Assembly (NCBI RefSeq): GCF_000164675.2
Contig: NC_015678.1
Coordinates: 1,984,001-2,048,000 of the forward strand
Direction: 5' to 3'
Source: Streptococcus parasanguinis ATCC 15912
Lineage (GTDB): Bacteria > Bacillota > Bacilli > Lactobacillales > Streptococcaceae
DNA: 64,000 bases
Shown: piece after piece, positions 32,457 to 40,837 of the stretch
Numbering within the stretch: position 1 is the first letter of the stretch
Layout: each line of letters begins with the position of its first letter
The notes under the pieces: model-generated
What the model was told of the DNA's origin: nothing
The model's input: the letters and a program-made list of their open reading frames with translations, nothing else
Database searches by the model: none
Program-made: the position numbers and the translations under genes

Positions 32457-33338
32457 ATGGCAATCGTTTCAGCAGAAAAATTTGTCCAAGCAGCTCGTGA
32501 CAATGGTTATGCAGTTGGTGGATTTAACACAAACAACCTTGAGTGGACTCAAGCTATCTTGCGTGCAGCAGAAGCTAAGAAAGCTCCAGTACTTATCCAA
32601 ACTTCTATGGGTGCTGCTAAATACATGGGTGGTTACAAAGTATGTAAAGCCCTTATTGAAAACCTTGTAGAATCAATGGGGATCACTGTACCAGTTGCTA
32701 TTCACCTTGACCATGGTCACTACGACGATGCTCTTGAATGTATCGAAGCTGGTTACACTTCAATCATGTTTGACGGTTCACACCTTCCAGTTGAAGAAAA
32801 TCTTAAATTGGCGAAAGATGTCGTTGAAAAAGCTCATGCTAAAGGTATCTCAGTAGAAGCTGAAGTTGGTACTATTGGTGGTGAAGAAGACGGTATCATC
32901 GGTGACGGTGAATTGGCACCAATCGAAGACGCTAAAGCAATGGTTGCTACAGGAATCGACTTCTTGGCTGCAGGTATCGGTAACATCCACGGTCCTTACC
33001 CAGCAAACTGGAAAGGTCTTCACCTTGACCACTTGCAAAAATTGACTGAAGCTGTTCCAGGATTCCCAATCGTATTGCACGGTGGATCAGGTATCCCTGA
33101 TGATCAAATCCAAGCAGCTATCAAACTTGGTGTTGCAAAAGTTAACGTTAACACTGAATGCCAAATCGCATTTGCAAATGCTACTCGTCAATTCGTACGT
33201 GAATACGATGCAAACGAAGCAGAATACGACAAGAAGAAACTCTTCGACCCACGTAAATTCTTGAAACCAGGTTTCGAAGCAATTACTGCAGCTGTTGAAG
33301 AACGTATCGACGTATTCGGTTCAGAAGGCAAAGCTTAA
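32457..33338 (+). CDS. fba: Class II fructose-bisphosphate aldolase
   Basis: This 293-residue glycolytic enzyme splits fructose-1,6-bisphosphate. Zinc-binding and catalytic signatures are visible: HLDHGHYDD, VEAEVGTIGGEEDG, GNIHGPY and LHGGSGIPDDQ. Codon use is strongly biased toward highly expressed codons. AGGAGGCCTATGACTA precedes the ATG at 32457. It stands alone, with a terminator after it. Confidence 0.98.
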   Translation: MAIVSAEKFVQAARDNGYAVGGFNTNNLEWTQAILRAAEAKKAPVLIQTSMGAAKYMGGYKVCKALIENLVESMGITVPVAIHLDHGHYDDALECIEAGYTSIMFDGSHLPVEENLKLAKDVVEKAHAKGISVEAEVGTIGGEEDGIIGDGELAPIEDAKAMVATGIDFLAAGIGNIHGPYPANWKGLHLDHLQKLTEAVPGFPIVLHGGSGIPDDQIQAAIKLGVAKVNVNTECQIAFANATRQFVREYDANEAEYDKKKLFDPRKFLKPGFEAITAAVEERIDVFGSEGKA

Positions 33339-33351
33339 TTAAAAACAGGAA

Positions 33352-33380
33352 AGCAAGGTCCCATGTGGATCTTGTTTTTT
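33352..33380 (+). terminator. fba terminator
   Basis: AGCAAGGTCC-catgt-GGATCTTGTTTTTT forms an intrinsic hairpin. Confidence 0.85.
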
Positions 33381-33393
33381 TGTATGGGAAAGG

Positions 33394-33422
33394 TTGCTTC
33401 CAGGGGTTAATTTTTGTACAAT
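33394..33422 (+). promoter_or_regulatory. Promoter abutting the hydrolase start
   Basis: TTGCTT and TACAAT are 17 bp apart. The -10 ends at 33422, so the transcript should begin around ATG 33429, again without a leader. Confidence 0.55.
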
Positions 33423-33428
33423 ATGCCT

Positions 33429-34361
33429 ATGAAAAAATTCAAACTGTGGAGCTGGATCGTTTGTGGCTTTCTCCTGCTCTTTTTAGGTGCTACATTTGTT
33501 TTTCATCAATTCAGTTTACGAAATGAAAGTGAGCTTCTCACACCTATTGGTAAACAAGTTACAGTCAATGGACATCGAATGAATATCTCTGTTAAAGGAG
33601 AAGGGCCTCAAACAATCGTTTTTCTTTCTGGTGCAGGTATCGCCTCTCCTATCCTAGACTTTAAGAATCTATCAGATCCCCTATCCAAAAAATACAAGGT
33701 TGTTGTCGTGGAGCGAGCAGGATATGGTTTTAGCCAAGATAGTGATCGTTCAAGAGATGTGATGGAGGTCCTTTCTGAGACGCGTCAAGCTTTGGCGCAA
33801 GCTCATGTTTCAGGTCCTTATGTGATTATTTCGCATTCTATGGCTAGTTTAGAGAGTCTTGCTTGGCAAGAGAAATATCCAAATGAAGTGAAGGCTTTGA
33901 TTGGCCTAGATTGGGCTCTGCCGGAGAGTTATGAGGATTTAAAGGATAATCAGGCCTTGCTTACTGTGGCTTATTGGAGCAGTAAGATTGGCTTATTACG
34001 CTATTTCCCTGAGTCCTTTTATATAAAAAATCCAACTCTGACTGAAACTGAACGACAACAATATAAATTACTAGCATATAAGCAGTTGATGTCACAAGCC
34101 ATGCTTCATGAATCCCGTTTGGCAAAGGAAAATGCCAAGAAAGTTCCATCTAGCATTAATCCGAAAATTCCAGCCTTACTCCTGGTTTCTAACGGTGAAG
34201 GCACGACCTTTAGCCAATCAGAGTGGCAACGTTATGCAGAGAGATTTGCAAGCGACCAGTCTAATGTTCAAGTCGACTATATGGATGCGCCTCACGACCT
34301 CTATCATTATCAAAGCGATGCTATTGTTTCTCGCATTAAAGAATTTTTAGAGAATAATTGA
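33429..34361 (+). CDS. Alpha/beta hydrolase, membrane-anchored
   Basis: The protein is about 310 residues. An N-terminal membrane helix (about 6-26) puts the catalytic domain outside the cell. It has an alpha/beta hydrolase fold with the nucleophile elbow in VIISHSMASLESLAW (SHSMAS instead of the usual GxSxG) and a candidate catalytic His in DAPHDLYHYQ near the C-terminus. The substrate is unknown. Three starts are close together (TTG 33414, ATG 33423, ATG 33429). The -10 box overlaps the first, and MKKFKLW gives the usual signal-anchor start, so ATG 33429 is preferred. Confidence 0.85.
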   Translation: MKKFKLWSWIVCGFLLLFLGATFVFHQFSLRNESELLTPIGKQVTVNGHRMNISVKGEGPQTIVFLSGAGIASPILDFKNLSDPLSKKYKVVVVERAGYGFSQDSDRSRDVMEVLSETRQALAQAHVSGPYVIISHSMASLESLAWQEKYPNEVKALIGLDWALPESYEDLKDNQALLTVAYWSSKIGLLRYFPESFYIKNPTLTETERQQYKLLAYKQLMSQAMLHESRLAKENAKKVPSSINPKIPALLLVSNGEGTTFSQSEWQRYAERFASDQSNVQVDYMDAPHDLYHYQSDAIVSRIKEFLENN

Positions 34362-34412
34362 GGGCTTAAAAATCCATTGAGACTGATGATAATAATTGAA
34401 AGGTAATGACTT

Positions 34413-34967
34413 ATGAATAATTCTTATATTTTACTTAGACATGCTCATTCAAGATTTTCAAGTGATGATTTTAATAGAACTTTGTCAGAAAAAGGATTTT
34501 CATCTCTTAATCAGTTAGATTTTTTGAATTCTTTTAATATTGGTTATTATTTTTCTAGTCCTTATAAACGAGCATTTGAAACGATTAATAGCTCGCCAAT
34601 TCAATTTGATAAAATAGTTCTTGATAATCGGTTACGAGAGCGAAAATTATCCTCAAGATTTATTGAAGATACTGAGTTTGAAAAAACAATTCAATATTTA
34701 TGGCAAAATCCAGATAAATCTCTTATTGGAGGCGAGTCCAATCGAGAAGCATTAAATAGAATTTTAGATTTATTTGAGGACTTGGAAGAAAGGTATTCAG
34801 ATAAAACCATTTTACTGAGTTCTCATGGAAATTTGCTAGGAATCTTAATCAATCATTTTGATTCAAGTTTTGATTATAAAAAATGGGGACAGATGACTTT
34901 TCCAGATTGCTTTCTAGTTGACAAAGATAAGAGTGTGAAAAGAATTATGAAAGTTACATCTAGGTAA
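34413..34967 (+). CDS. Histidine phosphatase family protein
   Basis: This 184-residue protein has the catalytic RHAH motif (Arg9-His10) near the N-terminus, a Glu in RLRERKL-type position and the second His in LLSSHGNLLG (about residue 147). It is distant from the paired phosphatases at 12155 and 12960. The DNA is AT-rich compared with neighbours, suggesting separate ancestry. The next small genes follow in the same direction. The substrate is unknown. Confidence 0.85.
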   Translation: MNNSYILLRHAHSRFSSDDFNRTLSEKGFSSLNQLDFLNSFNIGYYFSSPYKRAFETINSSPIQFDKIVLDNRLRERKLSSRFIEDTEFEKTIQYLWQNPDKSLIGGESNREALNRILDLFEDLEERYSDKTILLSSHGNLLGILINHFDSSFDYKKWGQMTFPDCFLVDKDKSVKRIMKVTSR

Positions 34968-35033
34968 TCATTTAGTTCAATCTATGTGATTTTATTTTCT
35001 GTTATTACAAATAGAATTGAAAGAAAAATAGCC

Positions 35034-35381
35034 ATGATATTCGATCAGTCCTTGCAAGCCTACCTACATGAAGTAGATGATGTTCTTGTAGCTTGGGAAG
35101 AAAAACCAAGTGGAAACTTTGAGATGGAAGCTCAGTTGCTTGCAGCCAATTACCATAAAAATCTTTACCGTATTCTTGCATTTATACTGCCTCATTTACA
35201 AGAATTTTATGGGTATTTCACAGATGAAGAAGCTACTGAAAAATTGGGTAAACCCATCATCGAGCCAGAAAGACAAATCGTTACTTTCTGCGATCAAACT
35301 TTTGATGATATTCATATCTTTTCTTTTGACTATCAGGGGCAGGCATTTGAGAGTCTGGAGAATTTTGCCATTGATGGTTAA
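35034..35381 (+). CDS. Hypothetical protein in a small unrecognised gene cluster
   Basis: The protein has 115 residues from ATG 35034 (MIFDQSLQAYLHEVDDVL); an upstream in-frame ATG at 34986 lacks a ribosome-binding site. It is acidic, without membrane segments or signal peptide, and mixed alpha/beta in character (HIFSFDYQGQAFESLENF near the end). I do not recognise it. It is followed by two other small acidic cytosolic genes in the same direction, an arrangement that recalls immunity genes for polymorphic toxins, but no toxin is present. Confidence 0.6.
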   Translation: MIFDQSLQAYLHEVDDVLVAWEEKPSGNFEMEAQLLAANYHKNLYRILAFILPHLQEFYGYFTDEEATEKLGKPIIEPERQIVTFCDQTFDDIHIFSFDYQGQAFESLENFAIDG

Positions 35382-35418
35382 GGTCTGTTTTCAGTTTTAA
35401 AAAGAAGGAGAGAGACTG

Positions 35419-35817
35419 ATGAGTACTGCTGATTTTGTCTTTATTGAGAGTAAAGGCCCCATATTCCTAGATTTACAAGCCTTTTGTACTGCTTTGAGAG
35501 AAAAATTCCCAGGTGTTTTGATCAGAGAAAGGATTAATCCTGAAAAAGCTTACTCGCTTTCTTGGGATTATCAAAGTCCTCAGTTTACCTTGGAAAGTTC
35601 TTTGAGTAGCAAGAAAAATGTTTTTGTGATAAATTACTTTGATTCACATAATAGGGTTCAGGATTATGCTTGCTATATCATCTGGCTTCGGAAATGGTTT
35701 CCACCTGAAGAGAAAGCTTCCTTTTGTGATGAAGGATATGAGTATGTGTTTGAACTTCCTAGTGATTTATCCCAAAAGGAGTTTGAAAACTACTTACGAA
35801 CAAGGTTTGATGAGTGA
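35419..35817 (+). CDS. Hypothetical protein in a small unrecognised gene cluster
   Basis: This 132-residue protein has no signal or membrane segment and a balanced alpha/beta composition (VFVINYFDSHNRVQDYACYIIWLRKWF). GAAGGAGAGAG lies upstream of ATG 35419. I do not recognise the family. The region just after its stop has another open frame (MSEEEVRKRIMIWNS, 35810-35857) that overlaps the end and could be a lost C-terminus after a frameshift. Confidence 0.65.
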   Translation: MSTADFVFIESKGPIFLDLQAFCTALREKFPGVLIRERINPEKAYSLSWDYQSPQFTLESSLSSKKNVFVINYFDSHNRVQDYACYIIWLRKWFPPEEKASFCDEGYEYVFELPSDLSQKEFENYLRTRFDE

Positions 35818-35870
35818 AGAAGAAGTTCGAAAACGAATAATGATATGGAACAGTTGAAAAGGAGAATCAG

Positions 35871-36278
35871 ATGCTTACTAAAGATGATATGTTAGTTGCT
35901 TTGCATGATGCAATTACTGAAGACCAAGAATTTGAGTTGGCAGACGAGATTGTAGATGCCATGGAGGCTTCCCCTCAACCCTTTGATTTGGTTGCTCCCA
36001 TATTAGAACTCATTGCTAACCACCCAGAAGTTGATTTTGGTTCTCCAGGTGAATTGGTACACTTTGTGGAGAAGTTTTATCATCAAGGCTATGAGGATTT
36101 ATTGTTGGAGTCAGTTCTAAAAAGTCCAACTGTGCATAACATCTGGATGCTTCATCGATGCTATAATGACAATGATCCAAATCTAGTCCGGCAGATTCAG
36201 ACTTTGGTTGGAGAACTGAAGAAGGATAAGACTCTTGATTCACAAGTAAGAAGCATGATTGAAGACTTAACTTGGTAG
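35871..36278 (+). CDS. Hypothetical helical protein in a small unrecognised gene cluster
   Basis: This 135-residue acidic, helix-rich protein has HEAT-like paired helices (LVAPILELIANHPEVDFGSPGELVHFVEKFY-type pattern). It resembles small immunity or adaptor proteins in style, but I cannot name the family. AAAGGAGAA precedes the ATG. A terminator at 36284-36306 ends the group. Confidence 0.65.
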   Translation: MLTKDDMLVALHDAITEDQEFELADEIVDAMEASPQPFDLVAPILELIANHPEVDFGSPGELVHFVEKFYHQGYEDLLLESVLKSPTVHNIWMLHRCYNDNDPNLVRQIQTLVGELKKDKTLDSQVRSMIEDLTW

Positions 36279-36283
36279 AGGTA

Positions 36284-36306
36284 GGTGATGCAGCATCACC
36301 TTTTTA
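36284..36306 (+). terminator. Terminator of the small-gene cluster
   Basis: AGGTGATGC-ag-CATCACCT is followed by TTTTATCTTTT. Confidence 0.75.
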
Positions 36307-36346
36307 TCTTTTCTTAGGGATAAAAATTTTCGATATAAATTAACAC

Positions 36347-36375
36347 TTGTTTTCCTTAGACATTTGCACTATAAT
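36347..36375 (+). promoter_or_regulatory. Promoter of the ABC-2 exporter operon
   Basis: TTGTTT and TATAAT are 17 bp apart, about 60 bp before the ATPase gene. Confidence 0.55.
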
Positions 36376-36436
36376 AGGGTGTTATTAGGGCTTTCTTTCC
36401 TTATGTTGAAAAAAAGGCAGATTTTAGGAGATAGAT

Positions 36437-37429
36437 ATGGCAATGATTGAAGTGCAACATCTTCGTAAAAATTTTGTGAAGACAGTTAAGGAGCCGGGGT
36501 TAAAGGGAGCCTTGCGCTCCTTTATTCATCCTGAAAAGCAGACCTTTGAAGCGGTCAAGGATTTAACTTTTGAAGTTCCAAAAGGGCAGATTTTAGGATT
36601 TATCGGGGCAAATGGTGCTGGGAAGTCAACCACCATCAAAATGCTGACAGGAATTTTGAAGCCCACATCTGGCTTTTGTCGGATTAACGGCAAGATTCCG
36701 CAGGATAATCGCCAAGATTATGTCAAGGATATTGGAGTCGTTTTCGGACAACGCACCCAGTTATGGTGGGATTTGGCTCTGCAAGAGACCTACACGGTTT
36801 TGAAAGAGATCTATGATGTACCGGACTCGCTTTTCCATAAGCGCATGGACTTTTTGAATGAAGTTTTGGATTTGAAGGAATTTATCAAGGATCCTGTGCG
36901 GACTCTTTCACTAGGTCAACGGATGCGGGCGGATATTGCGGCTTCCTTGCTTCACAATCCCAAAGTTCTCTTTTTAGATGAACCGACTATTGGTTTGGAT
37001 GTGTCTGTCAAGGACAACATTCGTCGGGCCATTACCCAGATTAATCAGGAGGAAGAGACAACTATTCTCTTGACTACTCATGATTTGAGTGATATTGAGC
37101 AACTCTGTGATCGGATTTTTATGATTGATAAGGGGCAAGAGATTTTTGATGGAACGGTGAGCCAGCTCAAGGAGACCTTTGGAAAGATGAAGACTCTCTC
37201 CTTTGACCTGACGCCAGGTCAAAATCATCTAGTCTCTCATTATGAGGGCTTGCCTGATATGTCCATTGATAGACAAGGAAATACTCTCAATATTGAATTC
37301 GATAGTTCCCGCTACCAGTCGGCCGATATTATCAAGCAAACCTTATCTGATTTTGAGGTCCGTGATTTGAAGATGGTAGATACGGATATTGAAGATATTA
37401 TCCGTCGCTTCTATCGAAAGGAGCTCTAA
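36437..37429 (+). CDS. ABC-2 exporter, ATP-binding protein
   Basis: This 330-residue ABC ATPase has Walker A GANGAGKST (about 57-65), signature LSLGQRMRAD and Walker B VLFLDEPTIGLD, with a C-terminal extension of about 90 residues beyond the nucleotide domain. It belongs to the NatA/CcmA-like group that drives ABC-2 permeases. The two following genes encode its membrane partners. Exported substrate is unknown; relatives include drug and polyketide exporters. The ATG follows AGGAGATAGAT. Confidence 0.92.
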   Translation: MAMIEVQHLRKNFVKTVKEPGLKGALRSFIHPEKQTFEAVKDLTFEVPKGQILGFIGANGAGKSTTIKMLTGILKPTSGFCRINGKIPQDNRQDYVKDIGVVFGQRTQLWWDLALQETYTVLKEIYDVPDSLFHKRMDFLNEVLDLKEFIKDPVRTLSLGQRMRADIAASLLHNPKVLFLDEPTIGLDVSVKDNIRRAITQINQEEETTILLTTHDLSDIEQLCDRIFMIDKGQEIFDGTVSQLKETFGKMKTLSFDLTPGQNHLVSHYEGLPDMSIDRQGNTLNIEFDSSRYQSADIIKQTLSDFEVRDLKMVDTDIEDIIRRFYRKEL

Positions 37430-37430
37430 G

Positions 37431-38249
37431 ATGGTCAAATTGTGGAGACGTTATAAACCCTTTATCAATGCAGGGATTCAGGAGTTGATTAGCTATCGAG
37501 TCAACTTTATTCTTTATCGGATTGGCGATGTCATGGGTGCTTTTGTGGCTTTTTATCTATGGAAGGCTGTCTTTGATTCCTCCCAGGAGCCTTTGATTCA
37601 GGGCTTCAGTATGGCGGATATCACCCTCTACATCATCATGAGCTTTGTGACTAATCTTCTGACTAGGTCGGATTCTTCCTTTATGATTGGTGATGAGGTC
37701 AAGGATGGTTCCATTATCATGCGCTTGTTGCGACCAGTGCATTTTGCGGCTTCTTACCTCTTTACGGAGCTTGGTTCCAAGTGGCTGATTTTTATCTCTG
37801 TTGGACTGCCATTTTTAAGTGTCATTGTTTTGATGAAAATCTTATCTGGGCAAGGGAGTGTAGAAGTGCTGGGACTAACTACCCTTTATCTTTTTAGCTT
37901 AACGCTGGCCTATCTGATTAACTTTTTCTTTAATATCTGCTTTGGATTTTCAGCCTTTGTATTTAAAAATCTTTGGGGTTCCAACCTACTTAAGACTTCC
38001 ATAGTGGCCTTTATGTCTGGGAGTTTGATTCCCTTGGCTTTCTTTCCAAAGGTCATTTCAGATATTATGTCCTTCTTACCTTTCTCATCCTTAATTTACA
38101 CTCCGGTCATGATTATTGTTGGGAAATACGATGCTAGTCAGATCCTTCAAGCACTTTTGCTTCAGCTTTTCTGGCTTATAGTGATGGTGGGCTTGTCTCA
38201 GTTGATTTGGAAACGAGTCCAGTCATTTATCACCATTCAGGGAGGTTAG
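37431..38249 (+). CDS. ABC-2 permease subunit 1 (DUF990-like)
   Basis: The protein has 272 residues and about six membrane helices. The frame extends upstream to 37389 inside the ATPase gene, but AAAGGAGCTC right before ATG 37431 fixes the start. It is coupled 1 bp after the ATPase stop and overlaps the operon logic of ATPase plus two different permeases forming a heterodimeric channel. Confidence 0.9.
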   Translation: MVKLWRRYKPFINAGIQELISYRVNFILYRIGDVMGAFVAFYLWKAVFDSSQEPLIQGFSMADITLYIIMSFVTNLLTRSDSSFMIGDEVKDGSIIMRLLRPVHFAASYLFTELGSKWLIFISVGLPFLSVIVLMKILSGQGSVEVLGLTTLYLFSLTLAYLINFFFNICFGFSAFVFKNLWGSNLLKTSIVAFMSGSLIPLAFFPKVISDIMSFLPFSSLIYTPVMIIVGKYDASQILQALLLQLFWLIVMVGLSQLIWKRVQSFITIQGG

Positions 38250-38250
38250 G

Positions 38251-39036
38251 ATGAAAAAATATCAACGCATGCATCTGATTTTTATCAGACAGTACATCAA
38301 GCAAATCATGGAATACAAGGTAGATTTTGTGGTTGGTGTGTTGGGAGTCTTTCTGACTCAAGGCCTGAACCTCTTGTTTCTCAATGTCATCTTTCAACAC
38401 ATTCCCTCCTTAGAAGGTTGGACCTTTCAAGAAATTGCCTTTATCTATGGATTTTCCTTAATTCCAAAGGGACTAGACCATCTCTTTTTTGACAATCTCT
38501 GGGCTTTAGGTCAACGACTAGTTCGAAAAGGGGAGTTTGACAAGTATCTGACTCGTCCTATCAATCCTCTCTTTCACATACTCGTTGAGACCTTTCAGAT
38601 TGATGCCTTGGGTGAACTTTTGGTCGGTGGAATTTTACTAGCGACAACGGCGACTAGCATTGCTTGGACTCTTCCAAAATTCCTGATTTTTCTAGTTTGT
38701 ATTCCTTTTGCGACCTTGATTTATACTTCCTTGAAAATTGCAACTGCCAGTATCGCTTTTTGGACCAAGCAGTCAGGTGCCATGATTTACATTTTCTATA
38801 TGTTTAATGATTTTGCCAAGTATCCGATTTCTATTTACAATTCGCTCCTTCGTTGGTTAATTAGCTTTATTGTACCTTTCGCCTTTACGGCCTACTATCC
38901 TGCCAGCTATTTCTTGCAGGACAAGGATGGACTCTTTAATATTGGTGGTTTGATTCTGATTTCCCTTGTTTTCTTTGTTATTTCCCTCAAACTTTGGGAC
39001 AGGGGATTGGATGCCTACGAAAGTGCTGGTTCGTAA
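38251..39036 (+). CDS. ABC-2 permease subunit 2 (DUF990-like)
   Basis: This 261-residue protein has about six membrane segments and is distinct from but related in layout to the preceding permease. GGGAGGTTAGG overlaps the upstream stop. It would pair with 37431-38249 to form the exporter channel. The following GNAT gene begins 35 bp later and may be read from the same transcript. Confidence 0.9.
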   Translation: MKKYQRMHLIFIRQYIKQIMEYKVDFVVGVLGVFLTQGLNLLFLNVIFQHIPSLEGWTFQEIAFIYGFSLIPKGLDHLFFDNLWALGQRLVRKGEFDKYLTRPINPLFHILVETFQIDALGELLVGGILLATTATSIAWTLPKFLIFLVCIPFATLIYTSLKIATASIAFWTKQSGAMIYIFYMFNDFAKYPISIYNSLLRWLISFIVPFAFTAYYPASYFLQDKDGLFNIGGLILISLVFFVISLKLWDRGLDAYESAGS

Positions 39037-39071
39037 GAGGTAAAGTAAGACTAAAATCAAGAAAGGAACTT

Positions 39072-39536
39072 ATGATGTTTGTAATTAAAGAAGTCAAGGG
39101 TGAAGATCAAAAAATGGCAGTTGTCGCTGAGATTTTAAAGGATTTGCCAGAATGGTTTGGAATACCAGAAAGCACGCAAGCTTACGTCGAAGGAGCTAAG
39201 GATTTACGAGTTTGGGCTGCTTATCAAGAAAGTGATGTAGTAGGGTTTATAAGTTTATCATATTCGAGTGAAGATTGTGCTGAAATTGACTGTCTAGGCG
39301 TGAAAAAATCATTCCAAGGTCAAGGAATTGGAAGGGAATTAATTACGACTATAGAAAGAGAAGCAGTCAAACAAGTGGACTACCTACAGGTCAAAACAGT
39401 CGCAGAAGGTTCAAATAAAGATTATGACCGAACAAATGTCTTTTATCGCAGTCTTGGTTTTAAAAAATTAGAGATTTTTCCATCCCTATGGGATCCGCAG
39501 AATCCATGTCAGATTCTGATTAAAAAGATCAACTAA
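39072..39536 (+). CDS. GNAT family N-acetyltransferase
   Basis: This protein of about 154 residues has the GNAT acetyl-CoA loop in VKKSFQGQGIGRELI (Q/R-x-x-G-x-G/A) and a C-terminal VFYRSLGFKKLE motif. ATG 39072 and 39075 are adjacent, with AAAGGAAC upstream; the open frame before them overlaps the permease and is not used. The substrate is unknown. Confidence 0.88.
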   Translation: MMFVIKEVKGEDQKMAVVAEILKDLPEWFGIPESTQAYVEGAKDLRVWAAYQESDVVGFISLSYSSEDCAEIDCLGVKKSFQGQGIGRELITTIEREAVKQVDYLQVKTVAEGSNKDYDRTNVFYRSLGFKKLEIFPSLWDPQNPCQILIKKIN

Positions 39537-39542
39537 AAGTGC

Positions 39543-39570
39543 TTGACATCCGCTCTCAGAGTGCTATACT
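39543..39570 (+). promoter_or_regulatory. tRNA-Thr promoter
   Basis: TTGACA and TATACT are 16 bp apart, 12 bp before the tRNA. Confidence 0.85.
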
Positions 39571-39582
39571 AAGAAGGTAATC

Positions 39583-39655
39583 GCCGATTTAGCTCAGTTG
39601 GTAGAGCAACGCACTCGTAACGCGTAGGTCACAGGTTCGATCCCTGCAATCGGCA
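39583..39655 (+). tRNA. tRNA-Thr (anticodon CGT)
   Basis: This 73-nt tRNA has acceptor GCCGATT/AATCGGC, D-arm with AGCTCAGTTGGTAGAGC, anticodon loop CTCGTAA giving CGT (reads ACG), and T-arm ACAGG-TTCGATC-CCTG-type. CCA is not encoded. It is single, with its own promoter and terminator. Confidence 0.95.
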
Positions 39656-39670
39656 TCAGATGATACATTG

Positions 39671-39696
39671 AAAAGCCTGTTGTGACGGGCTTTTTT
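39671..39696 (+). terminator. tRNA-Thr terminator
   Basis: AAAGCCTGT-tgtg-ACGGGCTTTTTT forms the hairpin. Confidence 0.85.
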
Positions 39697-39840
39697 GATG
39701 TTGAATTACTTCTTGTACTAATGAAACTCTAACAGTAGTTTTCGTACGTTGATTTTCTATTTCTGATGACTATGTAATAAAGAATATAGAAATCTTTTAC
39801 TTTGTAACCCTATGCGCCACCCTTTAAAAATTTAGATAAA

Positions 39841-39900
39841 TTACAAATGTTACAAAAATATTTCAAAAACACTTGACAATCTGTAACATTGTAATATAAT
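39841..39900 (+). promoter_or_regulatory. Lipoprotein promoter with TTACA/TGTAA inverted repeats
   Basis: TTGACA (39873-39878) and TATAAT (39895-39900) are 16 bp apart. TTACAAATGTTACA (39841-39854) and TGTAACATTGTAA (39882-39894, in the spacer) are nearly perfect reverse complements. Each arm is itself a TTACA/TGTAA-type half-palindrome, which suggests cooperative binding of a repressor. Confidence 0.65.
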
Positions 39901-39933
39901 AGCTAATATAAATTTAGGTGAGGTATCATAATT

Positions 39934-40578
39934 ATGAAAAAATGGACAAGTTTAGCACTTTTAGGCTTAACTTCTGCAACTCTACTAGTAGCTTGTGGTT
40001 CTAAAAAAGAGGAGAACAGTTCTTCTGTAAAAGAAACACAGACTTCTATGAAAGCTGGTCAGAAAAAAACAAATCAGTCTTCTAAAAAGAAAAATACAAA
40101 AGAAACTGAATCTAGTTCAGAAGAAACAACACAATCAAGTCAAACAACCACAGCGTCTAATACAACAAGTGGTGACAAAGCTACAGATTCATCCCAAATG
40201 GTTCCTGCAGAGCTCGTAGGGACTTGGACAGGTACAACTGAAATTGCGAAAGATGTCCAAATGACAGTGGCTGCGGACGGAACGGTCACTACGACAGCAA
40301 ACTTTTATCAAGCAGATGTGAACCCAATTCGTACAGCAACGACTAGAGCAAAAGCTGTTCAAGCTTCTGGTAATATCTATTACTGGGAAACAGACGAACC
40401 TGGAGCTTTTGATGCCCTCCTTCCTGGTATTGCTGGACTTGGGGGGGCCAATGCCAAGGTAAAAGCCGGTTTCATTTTGGAAGAGGGCCATTATACACCA
40501 ATTGTATTTGTAACAGGTCTCAATGAAGAGTTTGATTACAGCAAATACAATGATTTCCGTGTCTCACTCACAAAATAA
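39934..40578 (+). CDS. Secreted lipoprotein with Ser/Thr/Lys-rich linker
   Basis: This 214-residue protein has a lipoprotein signal peptide and lipobox LVAC (lipidated Cys21). A long low-complexity linker rich in Ser, Thr, Lys and Glu (about 24-88) is followed by a compact beta-type domain starting at VPAELVGTWTGTTEI, which resembles small lipocalin-like or CAP-type surface domains. The specific function is unknown. It is monocistronic, with a promoter carrying an unusual inverted repeat. Confidence 0.85.
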   Translation: MKKWTSLALLGLTSATLLVACGSKKEENSSSVKETQTSMKAGQKKTNQSSKKKNTKETESSSEETTQSSQTTTASNTTSGDKATDSSQMVPAELVGTWTGTTEIAKDVQMTVAADGTVTTTANFYQADVNPIRTATTRAKAVQASGNIYYWETDEPGAFDALLPGIAGLGGANAKVKAGFILEEGHYTPIVFVTGLNEEFDYSKYNDFRVSLTK

Positions 40579-40607
40579 AGACATATTCAACGCTCTTAAA
40601 ATTGACA

Positions 40608-40654
40608 ACACCCCAAAAGTTAGATTTTTCTATCTATCTTTCAGGGTGTTTTCT
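40608..40654 (+). terminator. Terminator-like inverted repeat after the lipoprotein gene
   Basis: AACACCC (40608-40614) pairs with GGGTGTT (40644-40650) and is followed by TTCTT. The sequence GACAACACCCCAAAAGTTAG looks like an IS3-family end, so this may be an insertion-sequence scar doing duty as a terminator. Confidence 0.45.
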
Positions 40655-40837
40655 TATAGCCAAATTGGGAAAGAAATCAAAAGGTTTGTCCAAGTTCTTA
40701 GCTGCTCACTTGATCAGCTCTTTTACTTCTTAGATACGACCTCTTAGTAGGGAAAAGGTGCCACTTACTGAAAAGCCCTTGTTTTGTTTTCAACAGCTGT
40801 TATAATGGTACTATCAAAACGTTGGGAAAGGAGTTTT

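Noticed and set aside
40523..40747. Open frame after the lipoprotein gene
   Set aside because: It overlaps the lipoprotein 3' end and the terminator-like repeat, has no ribosome site, and encodes no recognisable protein.
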